A DNA stretch of 12,703 nucleotides from contig DDCX01000047.1 in NCBI GenBank assembly GCA_002336475.1, positions 1 through 12,703 of the forward strand. Direction: 5' to 3'. The notes under the pieces were generated by a model. The model ran no database searches. It had not been told where the DNA came from and was given only the letters and a program-made list of their open reading frames with translations. The DNA is from Flavobacteriales bacterium UBA1995. Its GTDB lineage: Bacteria; Bacteroidota; Bacteroidia; Flavobacteriales_D; Sanyastnellaceae. This document shows, one piece after another, positions 1 to 7,326 of this stretch. The number at the start of each line of letters is the position of its first letter. The stretch's first letter is position 1. A program made the position numbers and the translations under genes.

Positions 1-334
1 CCTGCGGCGAAATACCCATTGGTGGAGCGGTAGCTTCCAGGCACGGCCATGAAACCGCTTGAATTCCTGCCTTGGCCATCGTTGTACCAACCGCTGGTCA
101 CCTTTGATCTGCTCGGCTTGATCAGTCCCTCGAAGGCCCGTACTCATGGCCTTGATGCCACAGCGTATCGCCACAATTGAATCCAAAAATTCCAGAACAG
201 CTCAGGCCATACTCACCTAAAAACACCACAAGATCAGCTGCCCATACTGTGCCATCTCCATGGCTGTCATGGTTCAACTCACAGGCCTCTTGACCCAATG
301 AAACCATGAGAAACAAGCACAGCAGAATGTCCAT
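1..334 (-). pseudogene. Decayed FISUMP-domain secreted protein, cut by left edge
   Basis: Read leftward from ATG at 334, a hydrophobic signal peptide (MDILLCLFLMVSLGQEA) is followed by one dockerin-like calcium loop (NHDSHGDGTVWAADLVVFLG), then NCGDTLWHQGHEY, which matches the opening of a FISUMP domain (compare CGELMAFDGYDYA in the gene at 6134-7285). The frame then runs into a TGA at 122-124. Another frame, open from 143 to the left edge, continues with typical late-FISUMP sequence (TSGWYNDGQGRNSSGF, then PGSYRSTNGYF). About 115 central codons, including the QIGGQCWFAENLR and LYNWYAV segments, are absent, so an internal deletion plus a frame change is the simplest reading. An in-frame ATG at 364 would add ten residues before the signal peptide. 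FISUMP domains are found on surface or secreted proteins of Fibrobacteres and Bacteroidota; their molecular role is unclear. The stretch from 335 to 451 holds no gene I can support. Confidence 0.75.
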
Positions 335-451
335 GAAATATCGAATAACACAGATTAAATACATATAAACTACATACTAAAACAATAATGAGCGGCGTCA
401 ATCAGGCCCCGAGAAAGTGAACCGCCTGTGCCTACCTCCACAAAATGAAGG

Positions 452-979
452 TCAATCGGGCCACACCACATCCTCCAAACAAGGCACCTCCTCCCCCTTG
501 TTAGAAAAGCAGGTGGATTGAAGTTCTTCGCCGATTCCGAGGGAGGGCCCAGCCGGCGGTTCAAATGCATAGACCCGCTTGAAAAACAGAGCCCCATTGG
601 CATAGTATCCCGTCCAAATAAAGTAGGGCGGATCCAACTCCTCACTCGAGCGCAATTGGCCATTGGGGTGCCATTCCTTACAATCGTAATTCCACTGCCC
701 TTCCTGAATGGTGCATTCGCTTTTCAGAGACCCATTGGGCCACTCATCGAACAACACACCATCGAAGTAAACCTCTTCACCTTCCGCACTGTCTGCTGAC
801 CGCATTTTGACAAAGCGCCCTTCTAAGATGATTTCATCCACGTGAAGCCGTTGCTGTGAGCAGGCCTGCGTTCCCGCCAACACCATCCAGATGAGGCCCA
901 CAAGGCGAAGGCCAATGGGGTGTCCACCGCTGAAGGCTTCAGACAACAGTAAAGCCATATTCTGATGCAAAAGCACCAT
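452..979 (-). CDS. Exported MORN/YwqK-type repeat protein
   Basis: A 175-residue protein with a long hydrophobic N-terminal stretch (about residues 22-39, ending in MVLAGTQAC) that should act as an export signal. Cys40 might be lipidated, but the preceding TQA is a poor lipobox, so cleavage by signal peptidase I is also possible. Residues 70-136 hold three degenerate MORN_2/YwqK-like units: FDEWPNGSLKSE, KEWHPNGQLRSSEE and GYYANGALFFKRVY. Such W/Y-x-PNGQL repeats occur in many Bacteroidota exported proteins and in the B. subtilis YwqK antitoxin family; here there is no toxin partner. The start lies 4 bases after the CotH stop, which suggests translational coupling with that gene. Met8 is an alternative start. 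The role is unknown; possibly a surface binding or accessory protein for the CotH product. Confidence 0.75.
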   Translation of the reverse strand: MVLLHQNMALLLSEAFSGGHPIGLRLVGLIWMVLAGTQACSQQRLHVDEIILEGRFVKMRSADSAEGEEVYFDGVLFDEWPNGSLKSECTIQEGQWNYDCKEWHPNGQLRSSEELDPPYFIWTGYYANGALFFKRVYAFEPPAGPSLGIGEELQSTCFSNKGEEVPCLEDVVWPD

Positions 980-983
980 GCAT

Positions 984-2546
984 TTAGCGGACCATGACCT
1001 GCTGACGGGTCAAAACCGCACCTTCTTGTTCCACTTCGAGAACATAGGTTCCTGGTGACCACCCTCGGACAGAGATCACCGCCCGATCGGTATGTTGAAC
1101 AGCCACAGTTTCGACCTCTTGCCCGAGAATATTGCGAAAAACCAGCGAAACATCCATCGCATTGCCCCAGTGGACGGTCAGGCTCGAAGACACCGGATTT
1201 GGATACAGGCTCCATTCCAACGCTGGTGCGTCAATGCCCGTGAACTGGCTGCAGTCAATCTGCCCCTCCACATGTGCGGAACGGTTGGTGACAAAAGGCT
1301 TTAAGCCATAAGTGGAGCCCCCTCCCATTCCACCGCCACCGCCACCGCCGAGATCGGCTTCGATGTTGGCATTGAAATCTGCATTGGAGTACATCTTATT
1401 GTCGTCGGCGTAGACATAGGGCGTGATCAGCGCCTCTGCGGCATCAATCTTGGCAAACATGTAATCCTCATTGAAGAAGGCTTCGGTCAAGTCACACACT
1501 TGAGCGAGGTAGCGCTCATACAGCGCAGGATGACCGAGCATCTTCTCAAGCAATGGCCGGGGTGAATCGCTGTAGTCCACGTCCAAGGTCTCCATGTTCC
1601 CTGCGCCGTTGGTGTAAGAACCAAAGGCCTCATTGCCATCCCATTTGATCCACTCCCAAAGGTTGGTGTCTTGGTTGTGATAGATGTAGTAATTGCGGGC
1701 AGAACCCGTGTAACTGTCGAGGTTGCTGAACAGCATGTTGAGCGCCGCTGAGCGCAAATAGGCGTCGACATCCACACGAAAGTCAATTCCGGCAGCAAAG
1801 GCCTCGGAAGAGGTGTTGGTCAAGAAGTCAACCAATTCAATCAGGTCGCTCCAATCGTTCTCGTCTTCGTTGGTTTTGAGTTCATAGCGGTCGGCATAAA
1901 CAGCCTGGTCCTCACCATAATAGACAAGGTCAGCCGCGTTGTCATTGCCCCCAGCACCGGGAGCCCCACCTCCAAAATTGTCTCCAGCTTTGAAGAGGTT
2001 TCCTTCATCCTCCTCGATGTTCCAGTCCAAGAATTGGTCGTCAATTTGTTCCACTACGGTGTAAAAACCCCAAGGCACACCATTAAAGGTGACTTCTGCA
2101 AAGCCCGCACGGGGAGCTGGAACACCCGCTGCCCGGCACACGTCGAAAAACAGTTTTTCCCGCATGCACGTTGGATCCTTAAAGCCGTTGCTGAAGTTGA
2201 GCTTCTTCAACCCATCGTAATTCAATCCAGCAATGAACTTATTGAAGTCAATCTTAAAGGACTTCTTGTCGCCAGGGTGCATGTAGCTCGAATTGCCCTT
2301 GAGCCTCACCCCTACACTGTCCAAATTGTAGGTCCCAGAAACATCGGTCAACGTCAAATCTGCCGCGATGTAGGTGTTCTCCTCAGCCTCGTAGTTCGCT
2401 TCCAGCTGTTGCCAAAAATCTGCTTGAGGAAAATCAAGGTTGATGCTGATGACCTGATCGACAGAAAAGATGTTGTCGCCGTCGATTTGACCCAAGGCCA
2501 CAACCGCCAGCCATTGAGCCGATAAGAGAAGGATAGCGTGTTTCAA
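984..2546 (-). CDS. CotH-family (secretory kinase-like) protein with T9SS signal
   Basis: A 520-residue protein. Residues 1-19 are a signal peptide (ending VVALGQ). Residues about 30-390 match the CotH family: VRLKGNSS (80-87), KKSFKIDFNKF (94-104), LKKLNFSNGFKD (113-124), REKLFFDVCRAAGVP, GFYTVVEQID, NLFKAG, then LDSYTGSARNYYIYH (276-290) and WEWIKWDGNEAFG (297-309). In B. subtilis CotH, an atypical kinase that phosphorylates spore-coat proteins, the equivalent Asp and W-D positions bind ATP and metal; here Asp277, Trp302 and Asp303 are the likely counterparts, so the active site looks intact. A Gly-rich linker (400-411) leads to a type A T9SS sorting domain starting at LYPNP (447-451) and ending in a basic tail. 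The protein is therefore probably exported across the outer membrane. Whether it phosphorylates proteins outside the cell is not known. It lies 112 bases downstream of the peptidase gene and 4 bases upstream of the MORN gene. Confidence 0.9.
   Translation of the reverse strand: MKHAILLLSAQWLAVVALGQIDGDNIFSVDQVISINLDFPQADFWQQLEANYEAEENTYIAADLTLTDVSGTYNLDSVGVRLKGNSSYMHPGDKKSFKIDFNKFIAGLNYDGLKKLNFSNGFKDPTCMREKLFFDVCRAAGVPAPRAGFAEVTFNGVPWGFYTVVEQIDDQFLDWNIEEDEGNLFKAGDNFGGGAPGAGGNDNAADLVYYGEDQAVYADRYELKTNEDENDWSDLIELVDFLTNTSSEAFAAGIDFRVDVDAYLRSAALNMLFSNLDSYTGSARNYYIYHNQDTNLWEWIKWDGNEAFGSYTNGAGNMETLDVDYSDSPRPLLEKMLGHPALYERYLAQVCDLTEAFFNEDYMFAKIDAAEALITPYVYADDNKMYSNADFNANIEADLGGGGGGGMGGGSTYGLKPFVTNRSAHVEGQIDCSQFTGIDAPALEWSLYPNPVSSSLTVHWGNAMDVSLVFRNILGQEVETVAVQHTDRAVISVRGWSPGTYVLEVEQEGAVLTRQQVMVR
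1331..1350. repeat. Short CCACCG microsatellite encoding a Gly run
   Basis: Three near-perfect CCACCG units lie within the CotH gene and encode part of its glycine linker (residues 400-410), placed between the kinase-like domain and the sorting domain. Slippage here would change the linker by two residues per repeat without breaking the frame. Confidence 0.6.
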
Positions 2547-2658
2547 TGTAGAGGTCGTAAAAAGGGGTCAACCCACAAACGCGGATGAACCGTTGAGGTT
2601 TAATGGGCGCGCAATGGGAAAGGTAGGGTGACGATAGAGCCCTTCTCTGCACAGGACC

Positions 2659-3765
2659 TCATCGGCCCATTTCCTGGCGCAGTGTGGGCGAAATCCCCGC
2701 TTCATGTACCATGACTCCCATGGTGTGGTGGCGGAAATAGGACATGGAAACAAATTGTTGGCCCCCGTAGGGGTTGTCCTGCCCCCATGAGTTCTTGATC
2801 ACAAAGTAGCGCCTGCCCTGCGCGTCAGTAGCCCGCCCCACAATGTGCATGAGGTGGTCATCGGTGTTTTCCTGCGTGTCAAATGCCACTTGGCGCATGC
2901 TCTGGTCTACCAGAGGTTCATCGGGCATGGCATCCAACCCGCCCCACTGTTCCTTGGTTGCCGCCGTTTCTGGCATGATGGCCCACCCCTCCAAAAAAGA
3001 GAACCCCTCATTGCTCACGTCTGCGTCCCATGCCACGGTAAACCCATTGTCAAGGGCATGGTGCACTTCAGCTTCTAGTGCATCCAACGGCACATTCCAA
3101 AAAGCCTCCAAAGCATGATTGTCTGGAACCTCAAGGATGAAAGGCGCTCCGAAAGGGTGATGCGCAAAAGAAGACAGCGTCACATATGACGCAGGGTCGA
3201 TCCCCATGGCATCTCTAAACGAAACCGGAGTGAAGGTGGTGCCCTGGTACTGGAATGAGGTTGGCAGTGGCCCGAGGTGGGCATCCAAAATGGCGTCTAC
3301 TTCATCAAAGTCACCGGCAACGGAGCCCTTTCCAGACTTGGCCCACTTCTTGGCCAGTGCCTTCATTTTTCGGTCCAACACCTTGTGGTTGTGACCTCCG
3401 GCCCCTTCCCTTCCATTGTAGACTGACTGGGGCACCATGCCATATACCTCCGCCGCATGGGTCACATCATGCGACAATCCGCCAGGTCCAAATTGATGGT
3501 GTCCATGGTAGCGCAGGTAGCGTTCCACCTTTTCCGGATAGATCACCCTCACATGCGCCATTTCACTGAAATCATGACGTTCACCGGTCAAACGCAGTGC
3601 TTCAGACTCGAGGAAACTGGTGGTGCAAAAACTCCAGCACGTCCCCGTTTGCCCTTGACTGATGACTTCTGTAGCCGATAAGTCCAACTCCACTTTTGGC
3701 GACTGCGCATGCGCAAGACCGCCGATCAGAAGCCAGGCCGAAATCAATAACGCCTTCAATTTCAT
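2659..3765 (-). CDS. Secreted C1B cysteine peptidase, bleomycin hydrolase/PepC-like
   Basis: A 368-residue protein with a clean signal peptide (residues 1-20, ending GGLAHA before Gln21). The papain-fold catalytic set is visible: Gln37 (oxyanion) and Cys43 (nucleophile) in SQGQTGTCWSF, His307 in DDHLMHIVG, and Asn325 in VIKNSWGQ. The order and the CWSF and KNSWG contexts fit peptidase family C1B (bleomycin hydrolase, PepC aminopeptidase). Those enzymes are typically cytosolic hexamers of about 450 residues; this one is shorter and carries an export signal, so it probably acts in the periplasm or at the surface on peptides. No T9SS domain is present. It heads a leftward run with the CotH gene, divergent from the gene at 3884. 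The ATG at 3765 directly precedes the signal peptide. Whether it is an aminopeptidase or endopeptidase cannot be told. Confidence 0.87.
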   Translation of the reverse strand: MKLKALLISAWLLIGGLAHAQSPKVELDLSATEVISQGQTGTCWSFCTTSFLESEALRLTGERHDFSEMAHVRVIYPEKVERYLRYHGHHQFGPGGLSHDVTHAAEVYGMVPQSVYNGREGAGGHNHKVLDRKMKALAKKWAKSGKGSVAGDFDEVDAILDAHLGPLPTSFQYQGTTFTPVSFRDAMGIDPASYVTLSSFAHHPFGAPFILEVPDNHALEAFWNVPLDALEAEVHHALDNGFTVAWDADVSNEGFSFLEGWAIMPETAATKEQWGGLDAMPDEPLVDQSMRQVAFDTQENTDDHLMHIVGRATDAQGRRYFVIKNSWGQDNPYGGQQFVSMSYFRHHTMGVMVHEAGISPTLRQEMGR

Positions 3766-3871
3766 CGGTTAGTGCTGATTTTGAACGCAGAAGTTACATC
3801 CCAACTTGCCCTTCATCATTGCAGCGCGTCCCACCCATGACCCCAGCGCACCAAAGGGCGACGTCCCCCCC

Positions 3872-3879
3872 TATTTTCG
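3872..3879 (+). promoter_or_regulatory. Possible -7 promoter element (TATTTTCG)
   Basis: TATTTTCG ends four bases before the ATG at 3884 and differs from the Bacteroidota -7 consensus TAnnTTTG at one position. Elements this close to the start, implying a very short leader, are frequent in Flavobacteriales. No clear -33 partner is seen. Confidence 0.35.
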
Positions 3880-3883
3880 CGCC

Positions 3884-6073
3884 ATGCTGCAAAGAGTTTA
3901 TACCGCCTTCCTCCTCCTCGCGTCAGGAGCGACAACATTTGGCCAGTCCCCATGTGTCAACGGCTTGGCCGGCGGATTCCCCTGTGAGAACGTCGACCTC
4001 ATCGGCTTCATGGCCAGCAACGAAGTGGGCGGAGGCAGCAACATGAACGACATCTGGGGTTGGACAGACCCCGTGGACAGCAGCGAGTATGTCCTCTTGG
4101 GCCGCTCCAACGGAACCGCCTTCATCAACATTTCCGACCCACTGAATCCCTTCCTTGTCGCGGATTTGCCGACCGAAACGACAAGCTCACTGTGGCGGGA
4201 CATCAAGGTTCACGACAACCACGCCTTTATCGTCGCTGAAGCCGGGGGGCATGGCATGCAAGTGGTCGACTTGACCCAGCTCAGCGCCATCACCAACCCA
4301 CCCCAAACCATCACCGCCGATGCACTCTACACAGGTTGGGGCAATGCCCACAACATCGTCATCAACGAAAGCACAGGGCGCGCCTATGGTGTAGGCACCA
4401 ACACTTTCGATGGAGGCTTGCACATCTTGGACATCAACGACCCCTTGAACCCCCAGCTCATCGGTGAGTTCTCAGGCGATGGCTACACCCACGATGCACA
4501 GGTCGTTTCCTACGTCGGACCTGACGCCAACTTTTCGGGAAAGGAGATTGCATTCTGTTGCAACGAAAACACCGTTACCATCGTGGATGTAACGGACCCC
4601 CTCGACCCTGCCCTGATCAGTGCCACCGGGTATGACAACTCCTTTTACACGCACCAAGGATGGTTGACTGAAGACCACCGCTATTTCATCAGCAACGATG
4701 AACTCGACGAGCAAAGCATAGGCGTGAGCACCACTTCTTTCATCTGGGACGTGACCAACCTGAGTGCCCCCGAACTCATCGGCACCTATGTCTCCGAAGT
4801 CAGCGCCATCGACCACAACATGTATGTGAAAGACACGCTCGTTTACCAATCGAACTATCGCGCAGGGCTTCGGGTACTCAGCACCAGTGACATCGAATCC
4901 GGTCAACTCGAAGAAGTGGCCTTTTTCGATGTCGATCCCGCCAGCGACGCACCGCAATTCAGCGGCACCTGGTCGAACTATCCCTATTTCGCCTCCGGCA
5001 TTATTGCCGTGAGCCACATGGAAGAAGGACTGTTCCTGCTTCAACTGTCCGGCGAAATGAGCGACACAGGTTGCACCGATCCCGAAGCCTGCAACTACGA
5101 CCCCACTGCGCTGGAGGACAATGGCTCCTGCCTCGGATTCAACGAATGCGGGGGATGTGAAGGCGAAGACCTCTTTTGCATCGGCTGCACCGATGCCGCA
5201 TCGTGCAACTATTCCGAGGCCGCCACCATCGACGATGGCTCCTGTTTTGAAATAGAAGCACCAGCGGCACAATCGGCCATTCAAACCACAGATCCAGTGA
5301 CCTTTGAGGTCAACTCTGAGGCCCACTGGTTTGAGACGGAAGCGGCTACAGTCCCCCTGGCCATCGGCAGCCAATACACCCTGGCTTTTGAAGCCTTTGA
5401 CCAGTCCATTTGGGTGGCCAACTCCAATGGCGAGTACGGCCTTACCGGCGGAAAAACCGCACCGGATTTCGCCAACGGACAGCACCACACCAACAACGCG
5501 AATTGGCTGATTTTCGATGTCTATTCCGAAGTGCTCTTCGAATCTGTCGAGGTCTATTCCGAAGGCGGCGGTGTGCAAACCATCGAAATCCTCGGGCCTG
5601 ACGGCAACCTGTTCCAAAGCTTTGATCAAGATTTGACGGCAGGTCTAAACGTCTTTGTCCTGGGCGCCGTGCTCCCCGCCGGAAACGGCTACCAAATTCG
5701 CTCCGGCAACCAGGAGCCCTTGTTGTGGCGGGACGACAATGGCGCCGACGTGGGCTATCCTTACAACATTGGGGGGTTGGCCAGCATCATCAGCACGACC
5801 ATCACCGGAGAGAACCAGTATACCTACTACTATTTCTACTACAATTGGAAAATGTCTTCTGCCAATGCCTGTCTTTCAGAGCGCGTTGAGTTCACCGTGA
5901 CTGCTGAGGACGTTTCGTCGATTGGCACAACACCAGCGGCCATCACGAGAACCTTGGTCAAAACCACAGACGCTTTGGGAAGGGAAGTGATTCAACCGCG
6001 CAACCAAATCATTTTCCGCCTCTATTCCGACGGGTCGGTTGAAAAGCAGTGGATTGGGGACCGAAGACGCTGA
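3884..6073 (+). CDS. Choice-of-anchor B / LVIVD-repeat secreted protein
   Basis: A 729-residue protein. The ATG at 3884 was chosen because a signal peptide (MLQRVYTAFLLLASGATTFG) starts there; an in-frame ATG at 3806 would put 26 non-signal residues before it. Residues about 35-390 form a beta-propeller-like region with LVIVD-type repeats (INISDPLNPFLVADL at 81, LDINDPLNPQLIGEF at 182, VDVTDPLDPALIS at 234, WDVTNLSAPELIGTY at 288), as in choice-of-anchor-B proteins. Two Cys-rich units follow (GCTDPEACNYDP...NGSC, 396-416; GCTDAASCNYSE...DGSC, 434-454). Residues 465-675 form a beta-rich domain of a kind I cannot name, ending in YYYFYYNWKM. The C-terminus is not a YPNP-type sorting domain but a tail with TDALGREV and FRLYSDGSVEKQW (about 690-723), possibly an alternative anchor or sorting signal. 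The protein is probably surface-exposed; its substrate is unknown. It is convergent with the gene at 6134. Confidence 0.88.
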   Translation: MLQRVYTAFLLLASGATTFGQSPCVNGLAGGFPCENVDLIGFMASNEVGGGSNMNDIWGWTDPVDSSEYVLLGRSNGTAFINISDPLNPFLVADLPTETTSSLWRDIKVHDNHAFIVAEAGGHGMQVVDLTQLSAITNPPQTITADALYTGWGNAHNIVINESTGRAYGVGTNTFDGGLHILDINDPLNPQLIGEFSGDGYTHDAQVVSYVGPDANFSGKEIAFCCNENTVTIVDVTDPLDPALISATGYDNSFYTHQGWLTEDHRYFISNDELDEQSIGVSTTSFIWDVTNLSAPELIGTYVSEVSAIDHNMYVKDTLVYQSNYRAGLRVLSTSDIESGQLEEVAFFDVDPASDAPQFSGTWSNYPYFASGIIAVSHMEEGLFLLQLSGEMSDTGCTDPEACNYDPTALEDNGSCLGFNECGGCEGEDLFCIGCTDAASCNYSEAATIDDGSCFEIEAPAAQSAIQTTDPVTFEVNSEAHWFETEAATVPLAIGSQYTLAFEAFDQSIWVANSNGEYGLTGGKTAPDFANGQHHTNNANWLIFDVYSEVLFESVEVYSEGGGVQTIEILGPDGNLFQSFDQDLTAGLNVFVLGAVLPAGNGYQIRSGNQEPLLWRDDNGADVGYPYNIGGLASIISTTITGENQYTYYYFYYNWKMSSANACLSERVEFTVTAEDVSSIGTTPAAITRTLVKTTDALGREVIQPRNQIIFRLYSDGSVEKQWIGDRRR

Positions 6074-6133
6074 CCCCATTCAATGAGGGAGGACAGGCCA
6101 TGAATCCTGCGAGCGTTCAAGCTTCTCAGCCCC

Positions 6134-7285
6134 TCAATCTTGGATACAGCGCACAGAATGTCCGTGCTTTTTGCTGGTGTAGGAAGAGGTCACGCTATTG
6201 GTGGTCCATTTGAGCTCCCGGTAGTAAGCCAAGCTGCTGGTCGGTGTGGATGTCCACCATTTGCCACGCTCTCCCGCCAAACTGAAGTATCCGCCACTAG
6301 AGGAATTGCGAAAGCCGCCAGGGAAGCCATTGAACCCACTGGTGTTGAGTCCGTTACCGCTTCCTCTCCACCCTGTTGACGACTTCAGTGCCTCTCCTGA
6401 TGTGCTGGTACCTCCGAGGTGACTGGTCAATGCTGACCATTCTGAATGCGTGGGAACATGCCAACCTGCCGGACATAAACCCCGGTCGTCATTGACCGCA
6501 TACCAATTGTAAAGCCGCCCATAAGCTTCCAGAGACTCCACGGGATCGCAAGCGTCAAAGTCAGGCGATTCTGAGTTACAGCCTGTGTCCTCACCATAAA
6601 CGGCCGTTGCACCAAAAGAGGCTGAATTCCACTGACTGTCACTGAGGCCAGCGGAAATGGCATCACCATTGGCGTAATGCACAGCACGCAGGTTCTCGGC
6701 GAACCAGCATTGGCCCCCAATCTGCACGGTAGCATAGTCATAACCATCAAAAGCCATCAGCTCCCCACAAGGCAGTGGTGGCGGAGGACAGGTATAACTA
6801 AAGGTGGTGTCCATCCCCACCTCATAAACGAACCACGTGTCCACTTGAGCAGCATAAACGCTGTCATACAAAACGGTGATGCCATCAATGTTTACCTCGG
6901 TCGGCCCAGACCCATTGCACACGCCACATTCATCAAATACGCCGATGCAGGTATCGATGTTGTCGCAAATGCCGTCTCCATCGCTGTCTCCTGTGCACCC
7001 GCCATTGCACACCCCGAGAAAATCCAAATAAGCACAGGTTTCCGATGGGACCGCATGAAAATTGCACGCTGTCGAATCCGTGCAGAGGTCCACGCTGTCC
7101 CACGTGCCGTCTCCATCTTCATCGATGTCTCCAAACAACCCAAGCAAATCAAGCAAGTCTCCAATACCGACCACACCATCAGCATTGCCATCAAAGGGGT
7201 TGGGGCATGTGACCTGAGCCTGAAGCACCATTCCATACATCACGCCAAAACACAACATCAGACTCCGCAGCAACCCCTTAAGCAT
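6134..7285 (-). CDS. Secreted dockerin-like / FISUMP-domain protein
   Basis: A 383-residue protein. Signal peptide 1-23 (ending VLQAQ). Residues 30-53 form a single dockerin-like calcium loop (DGNADGVVGIGDLLDLLG); further Asp-rich loops follow (DEDGDGTWDS; DSDGDGICDNIDTC at 100-113), as in thrombospondin type 3 repeats. A degenerate Cys-rich unit (LCTDSTACNF) and FDECGVCNGSG resemble modules in the facing gene at 3884. Residues about 173-383 are a complete FISUMP domain: CGELMAFDGYDYATVQIG, QCWFAENLR, AYGRLYNWYAV, GLCPAGWHVPTHSEW, GFNGFPGGFRNS and WWTSTPTSS, ending SVRCIQD. There is no T9SS domain after it. The gene starts 41 bases after the phosphodiesterase stop, so the two are probably co-transcribed. 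It probably acts at or outside the cell surface; the function of FISUMP domains is not established. It is an intact relative of the broken gene at 1-334. Confidence 0.88.
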   Translation of the reverse strand: MLKGLLRSLMLCFGVMYGMVLQAQVTCPNPFDGNADGVVGIGDLLDLLGLFGDIDEDGDGTWDSVDLCTDSTACNFHAVPSETCAYLDFLGVCNGGCTGDSDGDGICDNIDTCIGVFDECGVCNGSGPTEVNIDGITVLYDSVYAAQVDTWFVYEVGMDTTFSYTCPPPPLPCGELMAFDGYDYATVQIGGQCWFAENLRAVHYANGDAISAGLSDSQWNSASFGATAVYGEDTGCNSESPDFDACDPVESLEAYGRLYNWYAVNDDRGLCPAGWHVPTHSEWSALTSHLGGTSTSGEALKSSTGWRGSGNGLNTSGFNGFPGGFRNSSSGGYFSLAGERGKWWTSTPTSSLAYYRELKWTTNSVTSSYTSKKHGHSVRCIQD

Positions 7286-7326
7286 CTCTTTGAGATACGA
7301 AGCAGCGGTTCAACCATCAATGACAA

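Noticed and set aside
452..979. YwqK-type antitoxin of a toxin-antitoxin pair
   Set aside because: The repeats resemble YwqK, but the protein has an export signal and no toxin-like gene is adjacent; the neighbour is CotH.
3766..3883. Leftward promoter for the peptidase gene (TAACTTCTG at 3788-3796)
   Set aside because: It needs an inserted base to fit TAnnTTTG and has no -33 partner at a usual distance, so I did not list it.
4472..5629. A 385-codon open frame on the minus strand inside the anchor-B gene
   Set aside because: It is a shadow of the rightward gene: no signal peptide or family motif, and low-complexity Val/Gly/Ala-rich sequence typical of antisense frames in GC-rich DNA, whereas the plus frame has clear LVIVD repeats.
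6074..6133. Possible terminator between the convergent genes
   Set aside because: The best stem (CCCC-ATT with AAT-GAGGG) is short, bulged and lacks a T-tract; a 6-bp TGAGGG/CCCTCA pairing has a loop of about 40 bases.
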